From assembly GCA_014871385.1 (NCBI GenBank), contig CM026426.1, positions 87,852,886 through 87,916,885 on the forward strand: a stretch of DNA of 64,000 nt, read 5' to 3'. Made by a program: the position numbers and the translations under genes. The notes under the pieces are model-generated. The model did no database searches. It was given only the letters and a program-made list of their open reading frames with translations, and was not told where the DNA came from. Source of the DNA: Ceratodon purpureus. Taxonomy: Eukaryota; Streptophyta; Bryopsida; Pseudoditrichales; Ditrichaceae. Below are positions 44,037 to 53,501 of this stretch, piece by piece; position 1 is the first letter of the stretch, and every line of letters starts with the position of its first letter.

Positions 44037-45704
44037 TTTGTCCGGATTCTCTATCCCACCCGAGTGACCGTAGTTTAGCCCAGTCATCTCTCTCGGAGGA
44101 ACCTCTACCTGTTTGAAAGTCGGGCGGGGTTGTGCCGGTTTGGCACACTGAGGAGCCGTATGACCGTACTCTCCGCAATTTTGGCACGGAAGGATCCGCG
44201 GTGCTCCCTGCCCTTGTCGCTCAAACGGACAGTTAGGTGCGTAATGATCCGGGCTCCCACAGTTAAAGCAGTACCCGTGGGTCGGCTTCTGGTACATCGG
44301 CCTACCCGGAACGTTCTGTGGGATCCGGTATCCGGCGGGAGGACGGGCTATCTGGATCGGAGCCTTCCCTCGTCCGTAAGTGGTCTGAACCTGATATACA
44401 GGTTGGTACTCCTCCATCTGAAACTCTTCCTCTTCCGGATAGGCAAAGTACACTTCTCCTTCCGGATGGACGTAGTGGATACGTTTCTGGCGGGGTTCAG
44501 TACACTCCGGAGGATAATGTCCTTGCTTTCCGCAGTTAGCACACCACACATTAGCTCTGCTGGTGGGAATCATCTTACGAGGTTTCCGATTCTCGGAAAG
44601 GTGGACGTTGAGTTCGGCAATCGATTCTCGGATCTCCTTCATCTCCTTCATGACCTTCCGAGAATCGTCATCCTCCACCTTCACCTTGATCAACTCTCGG
44701 TTCCGTCTAGGCCGGGTGTCTCTACTGGAGCCGCCTCGGCGTTTCGAGGCTCCCCTGGAGTCCTCTTCCGACTGATCGGAACTGGATGAAGTGGAATCGC
44801 TCTTACTGGTAGAGTCGGAATCTTCCGAAGAGGACTCGTGCCTCCGCCGGCGCTCTCTCTCCTTCCGGATCTTCTTACCCCGCTTCTCGGTATGCTTCAG
44901 AGACTTCCGTAGAGATTGGGCCGAGTTCTCATAGTTCTGAGCCGCTTCCACGGCTTCCTGAAGTGTGGCGGGACGGGTTTGTCGGATCTGAAACCCCATC
45001 TCCTCTGGGAATCCGGCGACAAACCATTCCACTTGTACACTCGGAGCTATGGCCGTAGTGAGTTTCTGTATGAGCGCCTTTACTCTCTGACTGTACTTTC
45101 GTACTGACTCGGAAGATCTCATCGTCATACGACTCAGCTTTCCGAGCGCGCGAGCCTCTCCTCCGGCCTCACGGAACGTGCGTCGGAACAAGGTCACGAA
45201 ACTGGTCCAGTCGTTACGTGTGCGTTCCGGAACGTCTTGGTACCACTGTAGAGCTTCTCCCTTCAGAAGACCTTGGAATATCCTTCTCTTCGCGTCCGGA
45301 TCTTCCTGATTGGCCAGAGCAATGGATTCGAACTCACAGAGCCATTCGTCCACGTCTTGACTTCCGTCTCCTTTGAATCGGTTGTACTTCAGTCGGGTAG
45401 AGGGTGCCATCGGATTGTCTTCCTCGTCTTCTTCCTCTTCCTCGGTCTCCTCTTCTACTCCTGCGTCGGCTCCGACTTCGTCAGCTACGACCTCTTCTTC
45501 TTCCGGATCTGGAGCTGTACCTGCTCCGGCTGTGGAGGTTCCGGCCAACGACACCACGATTACGTCTCCTTCTCGTTCTACAGCAGTCTGGATCCGGGGA
45601 AGTAGATTCGTTCCCGGTAGATCGTGTACCAAAACTCTTCCCCTCTTCTGTAGCAACCGAGTGGATCTTCTTCCCCCTAACTCTTCCGGTTGCGCCCCAA
45701 CCAT
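44034..45704 (-). CDS. gag: Gag polyprotein with three CCHC zinc knuckles
   Basis: Frame open from 45863, but the first ATG is at 45704 (MVGAQPEELGG), which I take as the start; the product is about 556 aa. An acidic N-terminal part is followed by a capsid-type region with WLCEFESIALANQEDPDAKR, GEALQWYQDVPERTRNDW and the VEWFVAGFPEEM block typical of retrotransposon gag. Then come a Ser/Arg-rich linker and three nucleocapsid knuckles: CANCGKQGHYPPEC, CFNCGSPDHYAPNC and CQNCGEYGHTAPQC. It ends ENPDK-UGA at 44034. The codon after the stop is CGG, and the frame stays open as pol. It packages the element RNA into virus-like particles. Confidence 0.9.
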   Translation of the reverse strand: MVGAQPEELGGRRSTRLLQKRGRVLVHDLPGTNLLPRIQTAVEREGDVIVVSLAGTSTAGAGTAPDPEEEEVVADEVGADAGVEEETEEEEEDEEDNPMAPSTRLKYNRFKGDGSQDVDEWLCEFESIALANQEDPDAKRRIFQGLLKGEALQWYQDVPERTRNDWTSFVTLFRRTFREAGGEARALGKLSRMTMRSSESVRKYSQRVKALIQKLTTAIAPSVQVEWFVAGFPEEMGFQIRQTRPATLQEAVEAAQNYENSAQSLRKSLKHTEKRGKKIRKERERRRRHESSSEDSDSTSKSDSTSSSSDQSEEDSRGASKRRGGSSRDTRPRRNRELIKVKVEDDDSRKVMKEMKEIRESIAELNVHLSENRKPRKMIPTSRANVWCANCGKQGHYPPECTEPRQKRIHYVHPEGEVYFAYPEEEEFQMEEYQPVYQVQTTYGRGKAPIQIARPPAGYRIPQNVPGRPMYQKPTHGYCFNCGSPDHYAPNCPFERQGQGAPRILPCQNCGEYGHTAPQCAKPAQPRPTFKQVEVPPREMTGLNYGHSGGIENPDK

Positions 45705-45870
45705 GGAAGAGATTGGGAATTCTTCTTCTGATCCCTCGGAAGGCGAGATCTGCACGTAAGACTTCCGCCTACCGCATATCCACCTAAATGAAGCCTTCAC
45801 GGTCTGACTCCACTTTTCTTCAAATCTGCGCTCACTTATCTTCCGAGTATCCACCTGGTTCACAGCTTAT

Positions 45871-45892
45871 CGAATCCCCGGCAGCGGCGCCA
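45871..45892 (-). other. Primer binding site, tRNA-Asp type
   Basis: On the minus strand TGGCGCCGCTGCCGGGGAT, starting 10 nt after the 5' LTR. It is complementary, with about one mismatch over 18 nt, to the 3' end of plant tRNA-Asp (…CCCCGGCAACGGCGCCA). Confidence 0.85.
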
Positions 45893-46835
45893 GATTTTTA
45901 CGTGTCGGAACACGGAAACGCAACTAACATCCGGACAGTGCTCTAATTGAGCGTAAACTTCCGTACTGTCACTAGGTTCCGAGTATCGTCCAGGGATTCA
46001 ATAGTGTTTCACCAAGTAGTTACTTCTAATCGTTCCGAGCCTTACCACTGCTCGGATAGTGTCTTCGGAACGTAACTCCCGAACTATCTCCTTCTCTATT
46101 CTTCTCTCATTAGGTGTTTCGTCCACAAACCCCAACGTCTCGGATCAGTTACCGTCTCACAACTGTCCTAGAGTACTCTGGCCAGCAGGTCACACAAACG
46201 ATCCTCTCCGATTCGTGGGACTACAACGACAAACCAATCCGGATCTGGGAGAACCAGGATCCGATTATCCCTAGGCGACCCGTACCACGTTCCGACTCCC
46301 CCTCTCACTATGCACGGAACCTCTTCAGAAGTTCAGGGAGCCCGACCAAGTAGTTCTTGATCCGCTTCGACCCTAGCGACGGCTATTCCGTATGAGGTTG
46401 ATTTGGGGACGGAACAGTGAGGCTTCACTCCTACGACAATCCGCTAAATCTTTCCGCTCAATCCCATTTCCTTTCCGATTCGGGTCTCGTCGCAACTCCC
46501 ATCACCTTCCTATCCGAGCTACAGCGGAACTCTCATATCCTTCCCGGATCATTCACACTTAGCGGGAAATCACGCACAGTACTTACGAAACACAAATACT
46601 TTACTGATAAGGAATATAGGGGGAAAACATGCAAAACGAAGACCCGGACCGCATCGCCTGCCCGGTTTAAGTAAGCAGGGGCTTCACAAAAGCGGCGGCG
46701 CCGGCAGTTCAATCAAAACCCTAATCCCTAACTACCTACCTAGAATTCTACTTTACGACTAGGACGGATCTCCCGATCCGGAATCTACTCCTATAAATCC
46801 GGAAAGTTACGACAAGTGGCAGTGAGAGGAATCTA

Positions 46836-49031
46836 TCACTTCTTTGTCTTCTTGTGGCTCTCCTGCTCGCGATCCTTCGACCTGGTCACCCGCGGCTCTG
46901 ATCCGCCCGCCCCTGCTGCTCGTGCCGCCTTGCGCCTAGCACTCCGTTCCGCCTTTGACTCCCTCTCCTGAGCCTCCAAAGACAACCGGGTAACGATCCG
47001 GGGCTTGGGAGAATTGGGCGATTTCGGAATCATATGTGCGGGAGGAGTTCCGGACGTCGGAGTCTGAGTTTCAGTTCCGGTGGTCCTGACCGGAGAGCTC
47101 CCATGCGTCTCTGAGTCGGACTCGGAAATCGTAATCGGCTCCTTCCTTTTCCGCAACCTCCGGAACTCACCGACAGTGTTCTGAGGGGAACCTGCTGCTG
47201 GCGTTCCGGTGGGAGTAGGCGTCACCGTTCCGGTCTTGGCTGTGGGTGAAGGGGTCAATCCCCCCTCCTGAGTTACTCGGGTCCGTCCGGGTGGTGAAAT
47301 AGGTCGTCCCCATTCCGGTCCCGCTACCTCCCCTCGGTAATTCGCAATGATCACTTCATCTCCGAGTCGTGGAAGAACATCCGGCGGCACGGTCCGAGTC
47401 ACCTGTTCCGAAACCGTCCTCTCCTCGATCCGCCTCTCGGTGACTGTCGTTCCGGTCACCTGCACCTGTCCGGTGGGGATCGCGCAGCTCTGCTGGACTG
47501 TACTGGTTCCGGGTGACACCGCCTGTGCTTGGACTTCTCGGATCGCCTCCGCAATCGTCCGATTTGTCATGGCGGCTTCTTCGGCCGTCATCTGTTCTGC
47601 TGCTTGGAGGTTACTCCCTATCGGGGTTCGGAACCCCACTCCGCGAGATTCTCCTACCACGGCACGGGAGGGCGATCCGGGGAGCGGAAGACCCCGGTCA
47701 GCGCCTACGAGACTGGGACTTCCGGTGCTCGGATTGAGCAGCTGCCGGACCTTCTTCAGGATCATGTTCATCGAATGCTCGCACTTGGAGAGGATCTTGA
47801 TAATCTTCTGCTTGTCCTCGAAATCAGCCGGCTGCACTACGTTCTCATCGAACAGCCGGGCCTTGTTGATTACCGCTCCGGAACTTCCCACCAACTTCCG
47901 AAGCTCCCCCAAAGTCTCCTCCTGCTCGGCGTGGAACTTACGGATCTCGTCACTCTTCGCCGCCAGCTCCTTCGTCAACTCCTGCAACTGAAGCTCCAGC
48001 CGCTTCTTCTCACTCCGGAGAGTTGGGGCATCCTTCAACAACTCCACTTCTCGGATCACCTCTTCCGGTAAGCACCCTCCCAGCGCTGTACAGACCCTCC
48101 GGAACAGGGTTTCGATCCGATCATAAGAAGCTTGAGCCCGGTGAGTCTCCTCCCGAATTCCCCGAAACAGGTCCACCGGAAATCCCCGATCGGAACTGAC
48201 CTCTCTCCGTTCCGGATCTCCCCGGGCCGTAGACGGTTCCGCGTGTCGTGACGCGGGCTGCTCCGATCTCGATCTGGACTGAGCCCTAGCAGCGCCAGGG
48301 TTCGGAACTTCCCTCGTATCGTCCTCATCCTCCGAGTCCGTTGTATCAGAGGGCTCACCTCGCGGATCGGGTTCCATTCCGGGCGGAATCTCCGAGAAGT
48401 TGAGGCAGTTCTTCGCGTGCGTATACGTCTCGTCCTCCTTATCGGTCAGCAAGTCATTCGCATGGTAAAGGTGAAAGAGGTAAGGGGAGAGTGGGGTCGG
48501 CTTCTTTCCGATCGTCGGAACCATCTTCTGCACCACTTCCGCCATGAGTGCAGCCCAATTTACCGGACGTTCTCCTGTATACGCTCCGAGGATGGTATTC
48601 CCGACCGTAATGGTAACTTGTGCCGGTTTCTGCGGATATAGGATCGGGACGAGGAAAGCTAAGACCTGCCTCTGCCTCCTATCCTTGCAGGCGTCTATCT
48701 CGTATCCATTGTTCCTATGGATCTTCCCGTGGAACCTATCCTGCACGTACTGATCCGTCCGGGTCGCCCAAAGGAGTCCCTTCTGCTCGAAACCGTAAGC
48801 TTCCGCCCACTGTTCCGCATTCCACAGCGTGGGCTTGCCTCGGATCGTTTTATCCCACCGGTTGTCCGGACCTTCCAGGACCTCCCTCACCATCACCTCA
48901 CTCTTCAGTAACCACGGCCGTGCCAACAATCCCTCACACCTCATCCGAGTGAGGTCGGTGATCAGTTCCTCCATATCCGATTCCTTCACTGGAGTTCCGG
49001 GGCTAAGGACGCAACACTGAACGCGTGCCAT
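46836..49031 (-). CDS. 731-aa LTR-borne ORF, copy in 5' LTR
   Basis: Same reading frame as 37126-39321 with one residue changed (Ala at the ERESK(E/A)ERSARR site). In the full-length RNA this copy would be the first ORF: TATA at 49185-49190, ATG at 49031, then LTR end, primer site and gag. It is thus a leader-encoded protein that is duplicated into both LTRs at every reverse-transcription cycle. Its integrity in both copies mainly reflects the recent insertion, but the length without stops argues for selection in the parent lineage. Confidence 0.8.
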   Translation of the reverse strand: MARVQCCVLSPGTPVKESDMEELITDLTRMRCEGLLARPWLLKSEVMVREVLEGPDNRWDKTIRGKPTLWNAEQWAEAYGFEQKGLLWATRTDQYVQDRFHGKIHRNNGYEIDACKDRRQRQVLAFLVPILYPQKPAQVTITVGNTILGAYTGERPVNWAALMAEVVQKMVPTIGKKPTPLSPYLFHLYHANDLLTDKEDETYTHAKNCLNFSEIPPGMEPDPRGEPSDTTDSEDEDDTREVPNPGAARAQSRSRSEQPASRHAEPSTARGDPERREVSSDRGFPVDLFRGIREETHRAQASYDRIETLFRRVCTALGGCLPEEVIREVELLKDAPTLRSEKKRLELQLQELTKELAAKSDEIRKFHAEQEETLGELRKLVGSSGAVINKARLFDENVVQPADFEDKQKIIKILSKCEHSMNMILKKVRQLLNPSTGSPSLVGADRGLPLPGSPSRAVVGESRGVGFRTPIGSNLQAAEQMTAEEAAMTNRTIAEAIREVQAQAVSPGTSTVQQSCAIPTGQVQVTGTTVTERRIEERTVSEQVTRTVPPDVLPRLGDEVIIANYRGEVAGPEWGRPISPPGRTRVTQEGGLTPSPTAKTGTVTPTPTGTPAAGSPQNTVGEFRRLRKRKEPITISESDSETHGSSPVRTTGTETQTPTSGTPPAHMIPKSPNSPKPRIVTRLSLEAQERESKAERSARRKAARAAGAGGSEPRVTRSKDREQESHKKTKK

Positions 49032-49184
49032 CTCTACTCCTCACTTCTCTCCCTCTACGATCCGACAGCAAGAAACCCGGCAATCCAACTGCCGGTGAAT
49101 CGGAAAAGACAAGGACACCTCACCGCTCTTTCACTCTCTACTCCCAGTTCGCAAAAAGGAACTCCAAACCCTAACACCCTCGCT

Positions 49185-49190
49185 TATATA
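49185..49190 (-). promoter_or_regulatory. TATA box in 5' LTR
   Basis: Same TATATA as at 39475-39480. Probable promoter for the genomic RNA. Confidence 0.7.
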
Positions 49191-49560
49191 CCCCCGGCAT
49201 AATAAACGCTGTGGCGGCCCGTAATTGCAGCCGCCAACGTACCGGGGTAAACGCCTATCCGAGTCATGATGACTTCCGCGTCGCTTCGGATCCTTGACGC
49301 GGTTACAGTAACGGTCAGTACTCGGATCGTCCACCCGTTCCGTATCTTATCTTCCGAGTTTCCGGGATCCAGGTTCCGGGGACACTTCCTACGTTAACTG
49401 TTTTAACGTTTCTGGAGTATCCGATTTGCGTTAACTACTAATGCTGCTAGTGTCTGGCCAGTTTTTACCTAATTAACCAAAAAAATGAAGAATAAATGAA
49501 ATACTTACGCCGGCTGGGGCCTTTCCGGTTTATTCTGAGTTTCTCGGATCCCACAGTGAG

Positions 49561-51656
49561 CCCCGATAGCTGACAAGGACTTCTCCATTTGCTCTATGGC
49601 TGTAGCCCTCAGTCTTTGATCTTGTATGTTCCAGACATAAATGATGTGTTGATGCACAATCTTCTCCGCTAGGCGAACTAGGGCGTGAAGTGTACAAATG
49701 TGCACTCTTTGCAACGGAATTGGCAAGATAGGCCTCCACCTTGTATGTGCACGCATGTCACATGGTTCTGGCTCCACAGAGTTGGCAAACAGTCCCCCCA
49801 CCCAGTTCGGTTTCCCACGTTTTCTGATGGCAGCACTCGCCTGGCTTGCTGTCCCTACGGTAGGCTTAGCCCTCTTCTGCTCGCAGTATATGCAGTTCAT
49901 CGCACACGACGGCCCCGACTGAAGCCCGTACATACACTTGATTGTCTTCATGTCCGCAGCGAGATGCCACTCCACATGGAATTCTCCAACTTCAGGACCG
50001 TGAGTTTCTCGCCACTGGACTGTGCTACAATCACAGATGGAAATTTGGATTTCTTAAATATCCACGACAGAACTTCGTAGGACTCTTTTTCCACTTGAAA
50101 GGTTGCCACTGGCCAGATTTCCTGCTCCGACTGGACCGAGAAAAACAAGGCATGGTTTCTCTGAATGTCTGGGTCGAGCGCCCTATTCATCAATGTGATG
50201 CTGACCCGTTCAAACTTCTTGCCATTGACAATCTCGGCCTCGTCCAATTTCATGACAAATACCAGCGGTGCCCCTCTAAACTCTGTGGAAACATGGCGAG
50301 TGGATGTGTAAGTCACGGTTAATTGATAAATAACCCTGCTGGCAGCAAATTCTGAAAACAACAATCTGAGATGATTACGTTACCTTCTTCCGTGATGCCG
50401 TAGAAGATCACCATGCTCCTTTGGACCACCTCAAGGTCTGTGAATAGGGAATTCTTGTCAGTCAAAACGACTTCCTTTACCATGTCCTCGGACTTCTTGT
50501 TCTTCTTAGAACTTGCTGGCAGCGTAAGTCGACCTTCAGCATGGTAGTATTCGCCAATATACTGTGGCAGGTTTGCATTTAACTCCTGCCGAAGCAGTTT
50601 CACGTGATAGGGGCTCGGCAAAATACTCCCGGAGACTCCTTTGTTCAGAGCAGCAATGGGAGCCTTCACAGATTTGTAGAGAGCACCATATCCCCGATGG
50701 TAAACCCCTGCCTGGTCGCAAGCAGCAAGAATTTTGTCCGGTCCAATACTCTTACCAATCGATTTGAGCACATTTTTCGCAATATCTGACTGAACATGTG
50801 CCATTGCAGGCTGAGAAGCGAGCGCTACACCTTCATGCCCTGACAAAATTCGAGCTAGTGCTACTGCAGTCCTATTTTGGGACTCTTTATCCCCCCGCAG
50901 TCGAGAGCACTTCCGGTTCTCTCGGTTCCTTTCGACAACAAACTGCACCACATCTGGTTGCAGCACTGTCCGCACAAGCTTCACTCTTGCTTTTGATCCA
51001 CCTGATCCAAGTTTTAACTCGTGAATCCCTCTGAGAGCCCTCCTCCTATTTCGCATGCCCATGGGGGTCTCCTTCTCGAAGCTGGCCCTCCGCTGGCAGC
51101 GGTCAACGTCTTCTTGGAGACCCCGCACATGGCGCTCCTATTGCTCCACCCTTTGGGCATGGCAATCACGGACAGCCTGTAATTCTGCTTGCAAATCCCT
51201 GCATTTCTTCTCTAACTCAAGGCAACGCATTCTCCCCAATTGGACATCTTGGGCTGCCCTTGAGTTGCTGGCCAGAGCTTCGCCTCTAAGCTGAAGCACT
51301 TCTTCGCTCAACTGTGCCAACTGGATCCACGTCTCCTCCTGTGTAGGACCATGTACACAATGATCCAGCAGCCTGTGTGTATATCCGCGAAGACCCTGCT
51401 CTCCATGACATATGAATTCAACGAACTCTTTTAGCGACTTGATTGGAGGTGGCTTCCCTGTCATTGGGTCAACAGGGTAAATGTCTCCATTGATCCACAA
51501 GTCAATGTTCGTGTCTCCACGCAACCTCGGTGTTGGAAACGAGCTCCTCATGCACAGCTCCACTTGCGTAGAACCTCGTCTCATGACCGGGGCATAGCGT
51601 GTGTCCAGTGCAAAGTGGGGAATGTACTGATTGCTTCGTACAGCCCTTGCTGCCAT
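49561..51656 (-). pseudogene. Transposase-like gene, 5' part (split by LTR element)
   Basis: Starts MAARAVRSNQY at 51656. The first 172 codons include a coiled coil (LELEKKCRDLQAELQAV) and end at a TAG (51138), after which the same frame continues to 50384. A possible 32-nt intron (50352-50383) joins in phase 1 to a segment with FRGAPLVFVMKLDEAEI and FFSVQSEQEIWPVATFQVE. A frameshift near 49975 leads to LAADMKTIKCMYGL and SCAMNCIYC (C-x2-C), then VHICTLHALVRLAEKIVHQH. The order of Asp, C-x2-C and the LHALVRL helix is reminiscent of DDE-type transposase-like proteins seen in protists and animals, but I cannot name the family. The gene continues at 36187 across the nested element. Clearly inactive in this copy. 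Confidence 0.55.
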
Positions 51657-52505
51657 CGTGGACCCTATAGTCGGTAATCTTGATTGAATCTCCCCTAGTC
51701 ACACTTGGTGATTTGTTGTTATTCGAGAGAACTTGTTCTGATCTTGGGACACCTCGTACACCCAATGAAAAACTGAATTCACAACCTCAAATACTCCGAA
51801 CCTAATTTGATAGACCTGCGTGGCATCTACAAGCGCTGTCGACCACGAAACCTACATTGCCTTATGCCGTTGTGGCAGCAAGGGCTAATGAAATCGAAAT
51901 GCAAATTGCTCAAAAACCCAGTAGCCCCTGAACACCCCACAAAGGTTTATCGAATTAGGTTAACTTACCTTCCCTTCAAGTACATCAGTTTTCATCTCTT
52001 CGTTGAAACCTTGGTCGCCGACTGAGAACAACCCCTCGCCGCCGTCGCTGCCAGCGGACGCTGCCAAGAAATGAATTGCAATCTCAATTTTGCTCCTCCG
52101 GTCTGGGGCGCCATCGCCACTCGGAATCTTTGGAGCAAATCACATACGATTGTGCGTCCCACAGTGCCAACAACAACTTGCTTGAAGCAGAACAGGGCGC
52201 TTCGTTTTCTTGGTGCTGAACGGCGTAGAGCCGGTGGCGCCATTGTGCCCAGACCGTTGTGGCAACAACTCGAACAATCCTTGGATCGAGGCAACGGACG
52301 AGGCAGTTCATTAATCGCCGAGCAATAAATCCCACTCCTTGGCGCTCAACAACCACCGTCCACGCCTTCTCGCCAACGAGGCAAAACCCCGCCACGCAAC
52401 TCCCGTCCGTCTCCAAAAGGCCGCTTCGGGCAGCGTTTCAGACCCCTGCCGACAGCAACAGAGGGGGTTTTGGGCAGGCAGCCCACCTAATCCGGGTTGT
52501 CTTAC
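51657..52505. other. Right subterminal region of the large transposon
   Basis: No convincing ORF. GCTGCCAGC at 52047, plus CG-rich sequence and a near match CCGACAGC at about 52450. It probably holds the promoter of the transposase-like gene. Confidence 0.4.
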
Positions 52506-52540
52506 AAGGCCCGTTGGAGACCTCATTTTTCCCCTAATGT
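52506..52540 (-). repeat. Right terminal inverted repeat
   Basis: Read on the minus strand it begins ACATTAGGGG and continues to TCTCCAACGGGCCTT. Partner of 28108-28142. Confidence 0.75.
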
Positions 52541-52541
52541 A

Positions 52542-52775
52542 GAAGATGCGGTAAAAAAAGGAGCAGTAGAAATAAGGAAAGAAATGAGTTTGCTTTAAAA
52601 TGAGATTGTTGAAGAAGCCAAAGTGTATGCTGACAAGGTCCAAGCTGAAGCAAACAAGAATTCAAGAGCTCAAATGGCACTTCTTCAAAAACAATTGAGG
52701 TTAACTCTCGAATCCATCCAAGCTGACCACCCCGAGACTCTTGAAATAGAAGGTCCAATGGATGTGTCAAACTAG
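52542..52775 (+). pseudogene. Coiled-coil C-terminal gene fragment abutting the transposon
   Basis: From the base after the TIR there is one open frame of 77 codons with a single internal TAA (52596-52598), ending MDVSN-TAG at 52773-52775. The composition is that of a charged helix (EIVEEAKVYADKVQAEANK, RAQMALLQKQLRL). It may be the 3' end of a gene cut by the transposon insertion. No matching 5' part is recognisable left of 28108. Confidence 0.4.
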
Positions 52776-52904
52776 TTTTGACCAATGTAGCTACAAATAT
52801 CTCTACCTCTATAGTATAAATATATACTAAAAATCAAAAAAATCATAAAATACTATAATAAAGTATCTCTAGATACTACCTTTTTAAAAGAATATTTATC
52901 ACCT

Positions 52905-53384
52905 CGAATTCATCCCAAATTAAAAATTCATCCAAAAATAAAAATTCATCCAAAAATAAAAACCCATCCAAAAATAAAAATTCATCCAAAAATAAAAATT
53001 CATCCAAAACTTAAATTTATCCAAATTTTCTGATTCATCCAAAATTAAAAATTCATCTAAAATTAAAAATTCATCCAAAATGCAAATGTCATCCAAAATC
53101 TAAAAATCACCCAAAATCTAAAAATCGTCCAAAATACAGAATTCATCCAAAATTTAAAAATCACCCAAAATTCAAATTTCATCCAAAATGGAAAACTCAT
53201 CCAATCTTTCAAAGATCATTCAAAATCTAAAAATCATCCTAAATCTAAAGATTCTTTAAAAGACGAGATCAATCCAAAACCCAAAATTCATCCAAATTTT
53301 ATATTTTATCCAAAAGACATATTACACCCCGAATTTAAAATCCATCCTAAAATACATGCAAAACTAAAAACGTACCAAAACCAT
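52905..53384 (+). repeat. AT-rich tandem repeat (CATCCAAAA units) upstream of the LINE ORF
   Basis: Degenerate tandem units of about 18 bp, AAAATTCATCCAAAAATA. They are near-perfect at 52910-53000 and decay towards 53384. They directly precede the first LINE ORF and may be its 5' UTR promoter repeats. Confidence 0.8.
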
Positions 53385-53501
53385 ATGCTTCATCTAAAAA
53401 TCAAAAATCTTCCCAAACTAAGAACTCACTCAATATCTAAAACTCACATAATATTAGACACTATACAAAAACAAAATCTCTTAAACAAACACTCGACAAC
53501 C

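Larger units (their letters stand above)
36193..49555 (-). mobile_element. Ty3/Gypsy LTR retrotransposon, complete, recently inserted
   Basis: A 13,363-bp element on the minus strand flanked by the 5-bp duplication GTGAG (36188-36192 and 49556-49560). Ends are TGTGGG...CCGACA in its own orientation. Two 3653-bp LTRs flank a 6.06-kb interior with a tRNA-Asp-type primer site, gag with three zinc knuckles, and a pol in the order protease, reverse transcriptase, RNase H, integrase, which defines Ty3/Gypsy. No chromodomain is visible after integrase, and the primer type recalls the Tat/Athila side. Comparing the LTRs I found one difference (T at 37241, G at 46951), so insertion is very recent and the element may be active. 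It interrupts the transposase-like gene of the large transposon. Confidence 0.93.
45903..49555 (-). repeat. 5' LTR (3653 bp) containing an ORF
   Basis: Upstream LTR in element orientation, drives the element. It matches 36193-39845 at a constant offset of 9710. Confidence 0.93.
28652..52055. repeat. Dispersed GCTGNCAGC palindrome array
   Basis: Exact matches begin at 28652, 29599, 30387, 30566, 30980, 31143, 31413, 31570, 31925, 32509, 33064, 34299, 34908, 35938, 50338, 50515, 51092 and 52047. That is 18 in about 11 kb, against about 0.2 expected by chance for eight fixed bases. None lies in the nested LTR element. Inside coding DNA the word is read in different frames (AAS, LPAS, CQR, ADS, GAGS), so conservation is at nucleic-acid level. 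Near matches are also common. It could be a transposase-binding array. At 31413 the word forms the 3' splice site of an intron. Confidence 0.8.
28108..52540. mobile_element. Large TIR DNA transposon (about 11 kb without nested LTR element)
   Basis: The first 35 bases at 28108 and the reverse complement of the last 35 bases ending at 52540 align without gaps at 29 of 35 positions. They share ACATTAGG at the tip and a perfect inner core of GGTCTCCAACGGGCCTT. Between them lie a 384-aa ORF (+), a coiled-coil/RING-like gene (-) and a transposase-like gene (-). The last is split by a Ty3/Gypsy element whose removal leaves about 11.07 kb. A 9-bp palindrome, GCTGNCAGC, is strongly concentrated here. 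I found no clear target duplication at the outer ends, and I cannot place the transposase in a named superfamily. Unity of the element is inferred from the TIRs, the motif distribution and the clean split gene. Confidence 0.65.

Noticed and set aside
36193..49555. Segmental duplication of 3.65 kb
   Set aside because: The two copies are the LTRs of one element, with TG...CA ends, primer site, gag-pol between and a 5-bp target duplication.
53385..53501. Upstream ATG (53385) as LINE ORF start
   Set aside because: It lies in the tandem-repeat sequence. The ATG at 53502 has a strong context and begins the protein-like part.
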